Shown: piece by piece, positions 38,613-50,015 of the stretch
Numbering within the stretch: the first letter of the stretch is position 1
How the letters are laid out: each line of letters begins with the position of its first letter
DNA from: Planococcus citri
Lineage: Eukaryota > Arthropoda > Insecta > Hemiptera > Pseudococcidae
Length of the DNA stretch: 64,000 nt
Direction of reading: 5' to 3'
Assembly (NCBI RefSeq): GCF_950023065.1
Contig: NC_088681.1
Span: 30,848,836 to 30,912,835, forward strand
Made by a program: the position numbers and the translations under genes
The notes under the pieces: model-generated
What the model saw: only the letters and a program-made list of their open reading frames with translations
The model's database searches: none
Told to the model about the DNA's origin: nothing

Positions 38613-38815
38613 AGATGTAAATGTCGATCCATCCACATCCGTCACATTTGGATACCACATGTCGATGTGAATTTTGACCCAATTGTGAATGTAATTTGTC
38701 GACCAATGTTGATCGACATTCATGTCGACAATTATTGGTCCGACATAGGGTCGAAATTTGCATCGACATGTGGAATCCAAATGTGAAGGATGTGGATGGA
38801 TCGACATTTGCATCG
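38613..38815. repeat. Near-perfect hairpin with ATGTCGAC-type words
   Basis: The arms 38613-38680 and 38748-38815 are reverse complements with only a few mismatches (landmark GATCCATCCACATCC against GGATGTGGATGGATC). The 67-bp loop is itself partly self-complementary. ATGTCG/ATGTCA hexamer words recur in flanking pieces at 40095-40150, 41330-41430, 41600-41650 and 41780-41815, the host sequence into which the next transposons inserted. Confidence 0.8.
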
Positions 38816-39024
38816 ACATGTTCGTCGATATCCTGCATGCTATGAGAAAGTTGAAAAATTAATTTCAAAAATGGAAATTTTTTCCAAAAATGAGTTTCTT
38901 AAAGGTGGCCATTGCTCGCGCTGAATGCAGCATCGACGCGGAGGACACCTCTGAGAGGTACAGATGGAAAGTCTGTACAAAATGAAAAGTTGAACATAAA
39001 CTCCTTACAAAGTGTACTGAACTA

Positions 39025-40091
39025 CAGTGGAACCTCAGTAACTCAAAATCCAAGAGGAATATCATTCATTTGGCTTATAGAGGTTTTTGACATAATTGAG
39101 TTAGGTATAGAAATCTTACGAAATGAATGAATTGAGAGATATGTACATAAGTGCATAAAACATAGATGTATGAATTGAAAATTGAAATAGGTATTTGAGT
39201 AATAGAGGTATACGCCAGACAACATACGGCTTATAGAGGCTTTCTCACTATTTTTGGCAAAAGTTTCGCTTCAAGTAATAACTGAGATAGGTAAGTGCAT
39301 AAAAGATAGAAGTATGAATTGAAACATTCAAGTTATAGAGGTAAACGCCTGACAACGTATGACTTATAGAGGCCCTATTGACAAAATTATGCATAAAAAC
39401 AGGCGTGTAGATGCGTAATGCGTGAATTTGGACAACAAAAAAAAACATGCGATTCAGCCTGCAGCATGAAAAATAGAAGACGCATTTAGAAAAATTTCTG
39501 CCCTGGGTGGGATTTGAACCTGGGACCGGCGGTTTCCATTTTCTCCGCGTCACCTAGCCCACTCTGCCACTTCGCCGCTTGCGAAGAGTGAAGTTATTTC
39601 CGCATAAATGCTTGTGCGTTGTGAACTTATTATATTTTTTAATTTTTCTCCACATCCAAAAAGTGCAAACATTTATGGGGAAATAACTCCACTCTTTGCA
39701 AGTAGTGAAGTGGCCGAGTCACCGAGTGGGTTAGGTAACACAGAAAAAATAGAAACCGCGGAAATTTTTTTAAATTTTTATTTCATTTTACATGCTTTAA
39801 CATCGCTTTTACGCATGACATTCGCAGGCTGAATCGCATGCTTTTTTGAAAAAAGTCCAAATTCACACATGGTTGTGCTATGCATAAAAGCATGCGTTTT
39901 AGCGTGCTATTGCATAATTTTTGTCAATTCAATAGGTGGCTTTCTTGCTATTTTTGGCAAAATTTTAGCTTCGAGGTACAACTGGTTTGTATAGTCAAGT
40001 GTCACAGAGATTTCAAGGGAAATGGAGATTGGTTTGGCTAATTAATAGAGGTTTTTGAGTTAACGAGTTTCGAGTTATCGAGGTTCCACTG
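39025..40091. mobile_element. pogo/Tigger-like MITE, interrupted
   Basis: Inverted termini CAGTGGAACCTC with a longer match (AACTC, then CCTCTA) sit between TA dinucleotides at 39023-39024 and 40092-40093. TA duplications and a CAGTGGAACCTCG-type end are typical of pogo/Tigger elements of the Tc1-mariner group. The left part holds a 144-bp tandem duplication (GTGCATAAAA at 39151 and 39295). A separate inverted element has landed at 39374. No transposase. Confidence 0.8.
39374..39937. mobile_element. Inverted element with tRNA-like Pol III boxes in its arms
   Basis: CCTATTG at 39374 and CAATAGG at 39930-39936 begin long inverted arms that share GTGAATTTGGAC, AAACATGCGATTCAGCCTGC, an A-box-like stretch and GAAGTTATTTCC, and meet near 39640. 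The minus-strand left arm has A box TGGCAGAGTGGG (39569-39558) and B box GGTTCAAATCC (39520-39510), 49 bp apart. The plus-strand right arm has a damaged copy of the A box with an 8-base insertion (39709-39740) and no B box. It splits a GAGGC|TTTCT phrase of the host MITE; the duplication is at best GGC. It looks like two tRNA-derived SINE heads joined tail to tail. Confidence 0.7.
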
Positions 40092-40162
40092 TAATACATT
40101 TTCATGTCGACAACATGTCAATGTTAATGTCGATGTGAAATTTGACATCAACAAATTATATA

Positions 40163-41324
40163 CACGGAAAAAAAAAGTATGGATAATTTTTACTATTTCA
40201 TACAGTAACCGGATCCCATTCAAAAATATTGTGATTTTTACTATGAGAATAGTAAATTTTACTATGAGATTAGTAAATTTTACTTTGAGAGTAATAAATT
40301 TTTACCTAGGGTAAATGTGCCTAAGTTTGCGCGCTTCCTAAGATTGCGCAGTAACGATTTCTCAGAACCAGTGAGAGTTACAACATTTGATACCGCCTTT
40401 ACTTGAAAGAAGAATCAAAATAACCATACTTCACGATTTTTGGTGATGGTAGCACCAAGTGTTGCAAATTGACAAGCAAAAAACTTTTTTCTCAAATTTT
40501 TTTATAATTTTTCCAATAAAAGCGACACGCGACAATTTTTGTGGAAATGGCTGTAGAAATCTAAATAAGCTATTTTTAGATTCGTCATTGTCTGGGGATT
40601 ATAACAAGCACATATTTCAAGTATTTTCTGCTTGAATTAAGTTTCAATTTTTAAATTTTTTAAAAAAGCACCCCTTTGCCTAAGATTGCGATTTTCAGTT
40701 TTTGTTACTTTTCTAGACTAATAATGATACTTTTCGAAATTTTCATTAAGAATTCAATTTATTTGAATGAAATGACACCTTCTATATGTGTATCGAGTTT
40801 ACTCCTTGTCAAAAGCTAGGGAGAAATGGGTGTAATGCTGTAAATGCCAGATATGAGCGCATTTCCAGTGTGATTCACTCAGAAGTTTCAAATGCACGTT
40901 CACGTGAGACATTTTGTTTGCTTTCATCATTAATTAAACAATATTGACGAATTTCTATGTTTTTCACTGGTGCACAATCTTGGGAAGGTAAATGCGCAAT
41001 CTTAGGAAGGCATATGCCTAAGTTTGCGCATTTGACTTTTTTTTAGTTTTTGGTCAAAATATCAAAAACTAAATCGATTAAAAATTTCATTTCTGGGGCA
41101 AATCATAGCCAAATGTTTGAAAAACCTTCTGTACAAATTTCAATATTCTAGCTCCTTTTCATAAAAAGTAGTGACTGTTTGAAAATTAGGTGCGCAAACT
41201 TAGGCACATTTACCCTAATTCTAGATAAAATGTATTTTTTGGCTGAGTAAAAATCACTATTATTTTTGAATGGGATCCGGTTACTATACTGAAATAGTAA
41301 TTTTTATTAATTTTTTTTCCCGTG
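40163..41324. mobile_element. TA-inserted MITE with CACGG termini, interrupted
   Basis: Inverted termini CACGG(G)AAAAAAA continue to GTAACCGGATCCCATTC and GTGATTTTTACT on both sides. TA lies at 40161-40162 and 41325-41326. No coding capacity. It is split by the next element. Confidence 0.75.
40309..41215. mobile_element. Nested TA-inserted MITE with GGGTAAATGTGCC termini
   Basis: Inverted termini GGGTAAATGTGCCTAAG lie inside TA at 40307-40308 and 41216-41217. Variants of CCTAAG(A/T)TTGCGC recur inside in both directions (40320-40355, 40675-40690, 40970-41035). No transposase. It lies wholly within the CACGG element, so it arrived later. Confidence 0.75.
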
Positions 41325-41329
41325 TATCC

Positions 41330-44300
41330 ACAACATCAATGTCATTTTCAAAGTTTGAAAAATCTTTGAAAATTTGGTTGAGGTTGGTGTTGATGTAATG
41401 TGGACCATCAACTTTAACATTGACATATCATTGACAACTCCAAACTACGAAAAAATGAATGATTTTGTAAATGCCATCAGAAATTTGTTCTTCTCTTCAG
41501 ACATGATAATATTCTGAAATGTTTACGGAACTTTTAAACGCTAAAACAAAATTTTAATTCTGAAAAATTTGCCAACTTAGTGTTGTGGACATAATAAATT
41601 TTGAGCATTAAATTTTACATCAACATGTTGACATCGCATGTCGAGGTATCAAAAATAATGAGAAAATTTCAAAAATGTTTACTAACCTGGCTTATTTACA
41701 GACAGCAAATTCCTACCTACTGAATAACTAATTGATCACTTTTCTATCATTATACCTACTTATTGGAAAAAAAACATGGTCAATGTAAATGTCGACGTCG
41801 ACAATTGTTGTGCAAGTGATAGAGCTGTTTAGAGCACTAGTGTGCCGATGTTAAAGCTCCTGATCCCTCTCACCTTACCCCATGGTGAGATTGTGGACCT
41901 ACTATGGCACTGGCAGCCAAAATCTGAGAAAATAATGTTAATACAAAGATCTAACATCGACAGAGCTGTTTCAATTTTTGGGCATCCCCCTCCCACCATG
42001 TGACCCTTAGGACGGTCTGCAACTGAAAATCCAACTTCATATTCGTGTTCAGCGAGTTCGATTCATATGATAACGATACCCATACTGTCAATCTTCATTC
42101 GCCTCAAAATAAGGTTTTCCAGAAGTTGACCCACCTGGAGAAAAAATTTGAAAAATATACCAATTATAGTACTCATGCAGATACATATATTTTTGAAAGG
42201 AAAAAAATGTTGTGTACCTACCAGAATAATTAGGTTCGGAGATATACGGCGATTTCAAATTTTCTTTTGTCAATCACGAGGAGGTCAAAAAATTTGGAAA
42301 AAATCACGTTACTAGACTCATGTCTTCTCAATATATTTTGGTTGAGAATTAAAAATTTTTTATTCAAAACTTGTTGACATAGATACTTAATATGATTTTT
42401 TTTCCGAAAAAAAGCGTTGTTTCGGCATTGTGGGCAAGGGGGGGTGAGGTGGAGAAATTTTTCGGCACCAACATTTTTTAAACGCACCCAACAATGTTTC
42501 ATCAAATTTTCAAAAATCCGAGGACATGGGGCATTTTAGCTATTAACCTGGGAATACCCTTTCACGAAATTGTGGATTTTCGAATTATACTCAGGAGTTG
42601 GCCGTTTCCATATTTTTTGAGAAAATCAAAATTTCGTTGGAAGTTCAAAATTGATTTAACAGTCTTCTAATCACCTTGAATTATACCAGTTTGCAATTAA
42701 AAACAAATTACATAGCTTCCTACAGCGAAAACTCGAGATCACATGGAAGATGGAACTCAAACTCAAAGCATAACTAGGTACCATACATTGATACTACTAC
42801 ATAGTAAGTCTATTCGAAACCATATCACTCAGACGAAAAATCACATCGCATCGGCAAAATTAATCGTAGCGGTAAAACGTTTTAAATGATACCAGGAACA
42901 TGTATACTGTAAACATATCGCAATAATTTGTCAATTTTTCAAAGAAATATTCCGGTGATGGATGAAAAACGGTGTATTTTCCGTTAAAACGATATTCAAT
43001 GAATAAATTTTTCACCAAGACCATCTACTATATATGTATAGGCGGGATATTGCGACATTTCTCGACATCATTAATCTTTGAAAAGGCTTCGATTTCACTG
43101 GATGGTTGTTTGAATATACCCCAAAACGTATCGCTGGTAGCTTTTAACCTTCGGCGAAAAAAGTCAATTTGTCAAGACTAACCGACAATGTCCAGTGTAT
43201 GCTAATGTCAACAGCATCATTAAGCATCTGTTTTCTCCGTGTTAAAATACGCGTAATTGTTAACGTTTTCCCATCTCAGACCTTTTATACGATTAAAAAT
43301 CTCGAATACTACGTGGATCGATTAATGACTAAATACGCCGCTTCCAGCAGCTGGTACACGTAGGTAAGCCTACGCTCGTAATATGTATAACAGTTTACCT
43401 ATTTAGTACAAAATACGAGTACCTGCGAATTCTACCGTAATAATAATTAAACATACTACATTCGTACCTACCCTTCGTAGTGCAAAATTCAAAGAGATAA
43501 AAATTTTTCGTTAAAAGTTTCCGCGTCGTTGTCGTTGTCGTCGTCGTCGTCGAAGGAAAAACGACGACGAGCGCAGCAAAAAATCATCCTTTCAAATCAA
43601 CATAAAAAAGTATATCGCAGCAACAAAGGTGCTAAGTGCTTGTCAAACGTTAAAGCTTAGACGTCTTCGAATGTAAAACTCAATTTAAAAGTTGAACGCG
43701 AACTTATACTTGATTCCGTTTAAAATGTTTTTACATTTTCACGCGATAACTGATTCCCTCCTTCTGGCTCCATCGTAGCTACCTACCTACGCCTGCCTTC
43801 TCTCTTTTTTTTTCATCTTTTTTTTTACCGATGCTGCTACTCTCTCTCTCTTGTTCTATACGCGCGTTTTCCCTCTTCGACGTATCTTTCTACTCCACTT
43901 GATTTGACATTACTTTGTCAAAGAAAGAAAAAATTAGATAAAAGAAAATCCTCATTCGAAAAAAGAGGAAAACGGAGACATTGTTTTCATAATCCGACCG
44001 TATACATTATAATACTAAATAAGTCGCTTTCTCGCCAAATATACCGTACCATATTTTAACATCGATGTCGATAAAATATTATGACAGCTTTTATTCGTTG
44101 TGGCAGCTTTTTCCCTTTTTTCAAAATCAATTAGCCTTTATTTCGCCTAAAATATAGCTCAACGTGTTGAAATTTATGCTCGGTAATTTTACAAAATATA
44201 AGCATGATTATTTATTCGGGTATATATTTCTCCAAAGATGAGAAATTTTTCCATCGTGATCCTTCTCTTTTCACTTTACTTTTTTTTCGGTTGTTTTCAG

Positions 44301-44609
44301 GTAATACAAGGTGTCTTATCAAAGATCGGTTATTTTTTGGATTCAGGTGTACCTACCAATTGTTTTAAAGCGAGTAAAAAACATTGCTTATATTGGCTTT
44401 TGAAGGAGCAGAAATTGAAAAAGTTTAGAATAAAATAAATAGGTACCTATATATTTTTGGTACCTACTTATTGTTAGAAGACACTCGACTTATTTTTAAT
44501 ATTTTACTGAATAAATAGGCACATAGAAAATGTTCAATTTTGGATTTTGAAAAATTTACAAAAAATCAAAAAACTAATTTGGCTAGCCAGAATTTTGATT
44601 AATGATATG
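41330..44609. other. Non-coding region
   Basis: ATGTCGA-type repeat words persist to about 41815. 42700-44200 is CpG-bearing and complex, with a (CGT)n tract at 43527-43550 and its complement ACGACGACGA at 43561. A 66-codon frame at 44238 begins with a hydrophobic stretch but has no other support. No gene called. Confidence 0.45.
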
Positions 44610-45544
44610 CCGTAAACTGGGGTAACATTGAAATCGCGGGGTAACATTGAAGGGTGCGGTTTTTCATCATATTATGCTCCATGGCGGTGGAACTATGAAG
44701 TATGGAACAATTCTGACACCGGGAATGGATAGAGTACACTTTGGCGATTATTTTTCCTATGTTATCATTTTCAACTAGTGGTTCCAACACCAGTGAAAAA
44801 GCAAGCGAAAAAAAGTGCTGTTTTTATCAATTTTAATTAACATGAAAAGCTTGGTGTCTGGAATTTTGAATTTTCAAAGAACGAGTCAAGTGACATTATA
44901 GATGTGTTGGTACATCTCCCGACTATAAATTAGCGCATTTGTTCATGTGCCAAAGTTGTTCCCTGAGGAGTAAAAAAATAATATTCAAACTGGGGTAACT
45001 TTGAAGTCTATAAAAAAATCATGAAATTTTGGTAAAATTGGACAAAAATGCATGAAAATGCTTGTAAACTTGTTAAAAACGATGTGAAAACTTGAAAAAC
45101 AGCTCTGAAATCATTAAAAAATCATAAAATTTGGTCAAATTGGCCAAAATGCATGAAAAACGCCTGAAAACTAGAAAAATTCCAAATTATCATTTTGGAG
45201 CACTCTTTCATAAATTCAATTGTGAATATGGATCATTTTGTAAGTGCTTGACGCGTATAAAGTGACCAAAAAGTGAATACTCATGTTTTTGATAATTTTT
45301 GACCTTGATTGAAGCACATTTCAAGGGGTCTTCAAAGTTACCCCAAACGCTGGGTAACTTTGAAGGGCACTTCTTTTGGCTCTTGCGCTTGACAGGAAAA
45401 AGGTAGGCAACTTCTGTAACCGCCAAAACGTAGTGCTGACATAGCTTTATCAAAAGCACCACACACATTTCCCCTACCTCCGTCATTTATACCTCTAAAC
45501 ATAAAAAATACTGAAAAATCCTTCAATGTTACCCCAGTTTACGG
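44610..45544. mobile_element. Inverted-repeat element with CCGTAAACTGGGGTAAC termini
   Basis: A 23-bp perfect inverted repeat ends the unit (44610-44632 and 45522-45544). The word GGGTAAC(A/T)TTGAAG recurs inside (44640, 44993, 45352 and, inverted, 45330). The insertion may be at TA inside the repeat (GTAAAC) or at TG outside it; the duplication is unresolved. No transposase. Confidence 0.65.
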
Positions 45545-45889
45545 TGAGTTTTTTTTGGTCAAGAGAATAAATTAGCTGTTGAAATTTAGGAAATTTTCAG
45601 AACACCTACAACATAGAAGATACTTTTACCCATGAGCAACGAAGCTGTGAAATTTTTAGACCCCCCTCCCCCCTCCAACCCCTTTCAAACCATCCTCCAA
45701 ATTACGATTTGCATGAGTACGTAAAAAAATGAGAGTGTCTATTGCGCCTCAAATACAATTTTTTGAAAGAGTTGGAGCTTAAAAACGATACTTTTTTTCT
45801 TTTCCCATTCTTTTTCAAAATTGCCTCTCAAAATGCGATGAAAGTTGGAATTTGGCCTGAGTAAAAATGATCAAAATAAGTTCCAAAAC
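45545..45889. other. Spacer
   Basis: A/T-rich with a C-rich run near 45660. No gene. Confidence 0.5.
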
Positions 45890-46510
45890 TTATATTAATT
45901 ACCCAAATTCAAATTTCACCATTTCCAGCCATTCTGGAGCCTCCAGCGGGAAAATTTTGATATTTTGGATATTTTCATAATGAAAAAAACTGGTCAAAAA
46001 ATACTCTTGAGGTGTCACTCCCAAATTTTGCTCAAATGTGGATAAACTCGTTAAACAGGTCGAGTGTAACATACTCCTCTATTTTTAGCTGTTCAACTTC
46101 ATATTCACGCCTTTTGGAGAAAATTCAAAATTCTGGGGAAATTGAAAATCGCGCTGGAGGCCTCAGAATGGCTGGAAATGGCGAAATTCGTCCTCGGGGG
46201 GATAGTTCTGGACAAAATACAGCGATTCGCGCTAATTTCGAAAATTTTCTCGGACACGAGAAATTTTTGATTTTTGACCACTTTCCTTTATGTAAAAATT
46301 TGGTCGAAAACCCAATCTTGAGGTGTCCCTCTCAATATCGGCTCAAATGTGGATAAAATTGTTAAACAGGTCGAGTATAACACACAACTCGATTTTTAGC
46401 TACCCAACTTCATATTCACGCCTTCTGGAGCATATTCAACATTCTGGAGAAATTGAAAAATCGTGCTGAGGCTCCAGAATGACTGGAAAGGGTGAAATTT
46501 AGATTTGGGT
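45890..46510 (+). repeat. ~311-bp tandem duplication of a family A repeat
   Basis: GTGGATAAA-TTGTTAAACAGGTCGAG occurs at 46038 and 46349, followed each time by AACTTCATATTCACGCCTT and then a CTGGAGGC(C)TC-AGAATG core. A third partial unit opens the block near 45925 (TCTGGAGCCTCCAGCGGG). Confidence 0.8.
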
Positions 46511-47640
46511 AATTAATATAAGTTTTAGGATTTGTTTTGATCATTTTTACTGATCTTTTCTTTAAAAAAGCGTAATAAATCCCCAAAAACAGTCAATTTT
46601 GAATTTTTAAACGTTTGCCAAAAATCGAAAAATAAAGTTGAGCTACCTACCTACTGAAAATTTGGTTTTGGGGGTTTTAGACCATGCTCTTTAAAAAAAT
46701 CGCGGTCCCGTTCACATCGGAGGGTGACACCTCAAGAGACGTTCCCTTGTCAGAATTGTGGCTTCCCAATTACACATTTTTTTTTTTTTTTAAATTGGGA
46801 CCCAAAAAACATATGTATATACCTACTTACATTTTTTTTATTCATGTCAAAAATGAGTCTTACGTCATGGCAGATCAGATATGACAAAAGTGAAAAATTT
46901 TTTAGAGTTCTACCTGAAACCTAATCACATTTTTAGGTATTTTATTTGTACTGCAGCTTTCCAGAAAGCAAGAATCCCTCACAAAATATTTTTTCAAGCA
47001 CATGGCATTAAAATTGGGCCTTGAAAGGCTTCAACTCATATTTACTTTACACGTTTCCTTTTCCTTCTTGGCTCAAAACCTATGGTATCCCATTATTAAA
47101 ATTTCTAAAAAGTTGCCTACGAATTTGGCAAAGGGGAAAAATCTGAAATTTTCTCGTTAATTTAAAATCAAACAAATCGAGCCGAAAATCAACCGAAATT
47201 CTATGTAAGTTAGACCCATACGAAATACGTAGATATGTAAGCCACAAGGCTTTGTTTAACTCTCGATTCCAAGACTGAAGTTCACTTGACGCTACATCTA
47301 TTCATATTTCATTCTCGTATTTAAATTTCAACAGCAAAACAAACAATGTACATAGGTACGTATACCGAATACACGATAAGTTATCTTTGTATATATACGA
47401 AATTACGAATATACGATAATGACATAACTTGAAAAAGTGTAAGAAATTTTTCTTCTTTCTTATCAGCCTAGATCAACACTGATTCATATACTTACTCGAA
47501 ATATACTCGATACACTTTACAATAAATAATGATCAATTTACATCGAAACAGTACGATGAGTTATCTAGTTGAAATTGCAGTGCTTATAGAAATGTTCGTG
47601 AGTAATTTCGACACTATTAACGTAATTAATGGTGATTCAG
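46511..47640. other. Upstream region of the 740-residue gene
   Basis: A/T-rich repeat-like sequence to about 47150, then more complex CpG-bearing sequence. GTATATATAC at about 47390 could be a TATA-like element, but it is ~280 bp from the start codon. No defined promoter. Confidence 0.4.
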
Positions 47641-47670
47641 TAGCTGAAAAATCGAAAGGATCGATCAATT

Positions 47671-49893
47671 ATGGAAGATTTTCATAGCGAAAGTTCGGCA
47701 GACAATCGTTTAATCAGGTATGATAAATTAGCACCTCTCGAGTTCCTTGCCCAGGCACAATGCGCGATAAATTTAATCGATTACGACGAAGTGAGGAAAT
47801 TTTGCACCGGTGGCATCAACCTTCCGAACGAAAAAAATGCATTGCGCGGTTACCTATTTAGAAAAATTTCCAAATTACGATTACCTCGCTCGATGAACGA
47901 GATGCTGATTCGAAATGCGTATCATGTAATCAATGAGATAGACCGATGGATCAAATACCACGATCGAGAAATCTTCAACATCGGAGAAGAAATTTATTCG
48001 ATAGCTTTATGGCATCTGGAAGCAATCACCTGGACTTGTCTGGGCACGATTGATTACCTAGCTAGTGCAAAAAAACTGACGAAGAGAAGTTTAGATGTGG
48101 ATACAAAGCTGAGGATATCTTGCGCTTATAGATTATACGACAACGTCGACTTATCGGTGTATTTGAAAAAGTTGTTTCCCAGACGCAAATGGGATCCTTT
48201 GCTTGAGAGACCATCTCTCTATTACTGGATGAGACACGTTTACTCGGACGATTCAGAAATAGAGAGCATTTACGGATATGGAGAGAGAAGCAACACATCA
48301 GTCGAGATGTTCTTATTCAATGTACTCGCCGCTACACCAAATTATATATTGATTAGATGCGTATGGAACGAGTTGACAAAAGCTGAGAAAATACAAAGAA
48401 TTCTGGATCTGGTGAATGCAGACGTGTCGTCGGATTTGCTGCTGCATTTGCTATCTCAGTTCAAAGCTGAAGATCAGATATCAATTATCCACTCTCGAGT
48501 CCCGCAAATTTTCCGAATACTCGCCAACGATATTTACAAGCGATCGTTCTACGATAATCTGATCGATTATATTTGGAGAATAATGACCTACTATGACTTC
48601 ACGGAGATCATCAAGCAGCTTCTCAAATCGGTGAATAATCCAAAGGATGAGACCAGACAGAAATGCAAGCAGATCTTCAGAGAGTTTTGGTCATCTGTAT
48701 CAATTTCACTTCGGTACCAAGCCCTGGAATACGATTACGGACCGAGTCTACATCTCCAGCATAATCGCAGATACCAACGTTGGCGTCGAAGATCATCAAT
48801 GCTTCTTCCTAGCGATTGGATGAATAACGAAGATCTTGTGGAGCTAGTTTTGAGAGATGCGAGCATCGTGCAACGTAAACATTACTTAAAAACCAACTCT
48901 TCTGTGACCTACGCCATTCAAATGATCAAAAAAGGTAAATGGACCATGCTCGAGTCATTTATCAAAAGGTTCTTGATCGATCGCGACGATATTCTGGAAT
49001 ATAAAGCGACTGTAATCCAAGGCAACGATTACGAGCTGATTAAACATTTTTACGAAGCTAATCATCGTCTGGCTGAAAATTTCTACACCTGGATTTTCGA
49101 ATCTCAACCTCGAATGAATCAATTCATCGAAGAAAATCGTTCAAACATGTGGAATAAAATGAGCGATTTTTTCGTCTCCAAAAAGAACATCTATAAAGTC
49201 GAATCGTTTTTAGAATGGTGCCTTCTTTCGCCCTCCAAACAAACCGAATGGCTGCAAAAATTCAAAATCGATACGTGGCACAAATTGATCAAGCAGTGTT
49301 CCAAAACAAGCCTCAACGAAGTCGAATATTTCCTCGACTGGAGTTTCAAAACATCCAATGATATATTCAAATTGCAATTTGTTCTTCCCGCGAATATCTC
49401 CCTATTAACGAAGTACATTTGCATTCTGATCAAAGAAAATGAGTCCGAATTACTCAACCTTTTGCCTAACTGGTGCTTCCTATTCGATCAACAAAAAATT
49501 CGGGAATTCAAACTCAATTTTCTGGAAAATTGCGAAATTCAAGATTTCTTGGATGTTATCAAATCCACCGTCGTATTGAGAGACAATTTCGTATTTTTTT
49601 ATAACGTATTTGGTTGGTGGTTCGATAATGAAGAAGATTTTCGAGTTTTTAGGCTGAAAATAAGTGCACCTGGGATTGTCTCGTGGATTGCAGCTGAGTT
49701 CGTGTCAATAAATAAACCCGATATGGCTGACGAATTTTTCAAATGGTGCTTCGAGTTTAATGACGATCAAATGGTCAAGTTAAAAATTAGAATACATTTG
49801 GATGAGTCTGTGAACAATATCATTATAAAATATGAGAGTGAAAGATTTATCAGTAATTTCGAGAAATGGTTAAATTTGCCCATAGAAAGGTAA
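47671..49893 (+). CDS. Intronless 740-residue protein of unknown function with C-terminal Trp-anchored repeats
   Basis: One uninterrupted frame. The ATG is the first after an in-frame TAG at 47641. I do not recognise the family. There is no signal peptide or membrane segment. Residues 1-370 are helix-rich, with a charged RRYQRWRRRSS stretch near 366-376. From about 430 to the end the protein consists of roughly seven units of 41-49 residues, each with an aromatic-flanked Trp followed by F and an acidic turn: YTWIF 474, LEWCL 516, LDWSF 557, PNWCF 601, GWWF 650, KWCFEF 692, EKWL 733. After the Trp most units continue D-x-x-x-[IMF]-x-x-[FL]-K-[IL]. This suggests a helical solenoid, perhaps a protein-binding scaffold. 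Codon use is balanced, unlike the A/T-rich surroundings, so I take it as a working gene. Being intronless, it may be a retrocopy or a member of an intronless family. Confidence 0.85.
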   Translation: MEDFHSESSADNRLIRYDKLAPLEFLAQAQCAINLIDYDEVRKFCTGGINLPNEKNALRGYLFRKISKLRLPRSMNEMLIRNAYHVINEIDRWIKYHDREIFNIGEEIYSIALWHLEAITWTCLGTIDYLASAKKLTKRSLDVDTKLRISCAYRLYDNVDLSVYLKKLFPRRKWDPLLERPSLYYWMRHVYSDDSEIESIYGYGERSNTSVEMFLFNVLAATPNYILIRCVWNELTKAEKIQRILDLVNADVSSDLLLHLLSQFKAEDQISIIHSRVPQIFRILANDIYKRSFYDNLIDYIWRIMTYYDFTEIIKQLLKSVNNPKDETRQKCKQIFREFWSSVSISLRYQALEYDYGPSLHLQHNRRYQRWRRRSSMLLPSDWMNNEDLVELVLRDASIVQRKHYLKTNSSVTYAIQMIKKGKWTMLESFIKRFLIDRDDILEYKATVIQGNDYELIKHFYEANHRLAENFYTWIFESQPRMNQFIEENRSNMWNKMSDFFVSKKNIYKVESFLEWCLLSPSKQTEWLQKFKIDTWHKLIKQCSKTSLNEVEYFLDWSFKTSNDIFKLQFVLPANISLLTKYICILIKENESELLNLLPNWCFLFDQQKIREFKLNFLENCEIQDFLDVIKSTVVLRDNFVFFYNVFGWWFDNEEDFRVFRLKISAPGIVSWIAAEFVSINKPDMADEFFKWCFEFNDDQMVKLKIRIHLDESVNNIIIKYESERFISNFEKWLNLPIER

Positions 49894-50009
49894 CTCGAAT
49901 TTGAAGAAAAAGTTGTTCCGAATACCTCTACTTGATGCTTATTTTTTAGAGTTAACATGATTTTTGAATTGATTTAAATGTTTTTTATAAATTTAAATGT
50001 CTGTTCTCG

Positions 50010-50015
50010 AATAAA
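50010..50015 (+). terminator. Poly(A) signal AATAAA for the 740-residue gene
   Basis: AATAAA lies about 117 bp after the stop and is followed by a T-rich stretch. Confidence 0.6.

Noticed and set aside
39510..39580. Intact tRNA gene on the minus strand
   Set aside because: A and B boxes are good, but the acceptor stem does not pair and the anticodon arm is poor; it belongs to an inverted SINE-like element.
44238..44438. 66-codon frame with a hydrophobic start, possible small secreted peptide
   Set aside because: A TATA-like GTATATATTTC precedes it, but TTTTCAG|GTAAT inside looks like splice noise and no family features are present; too weak to call.
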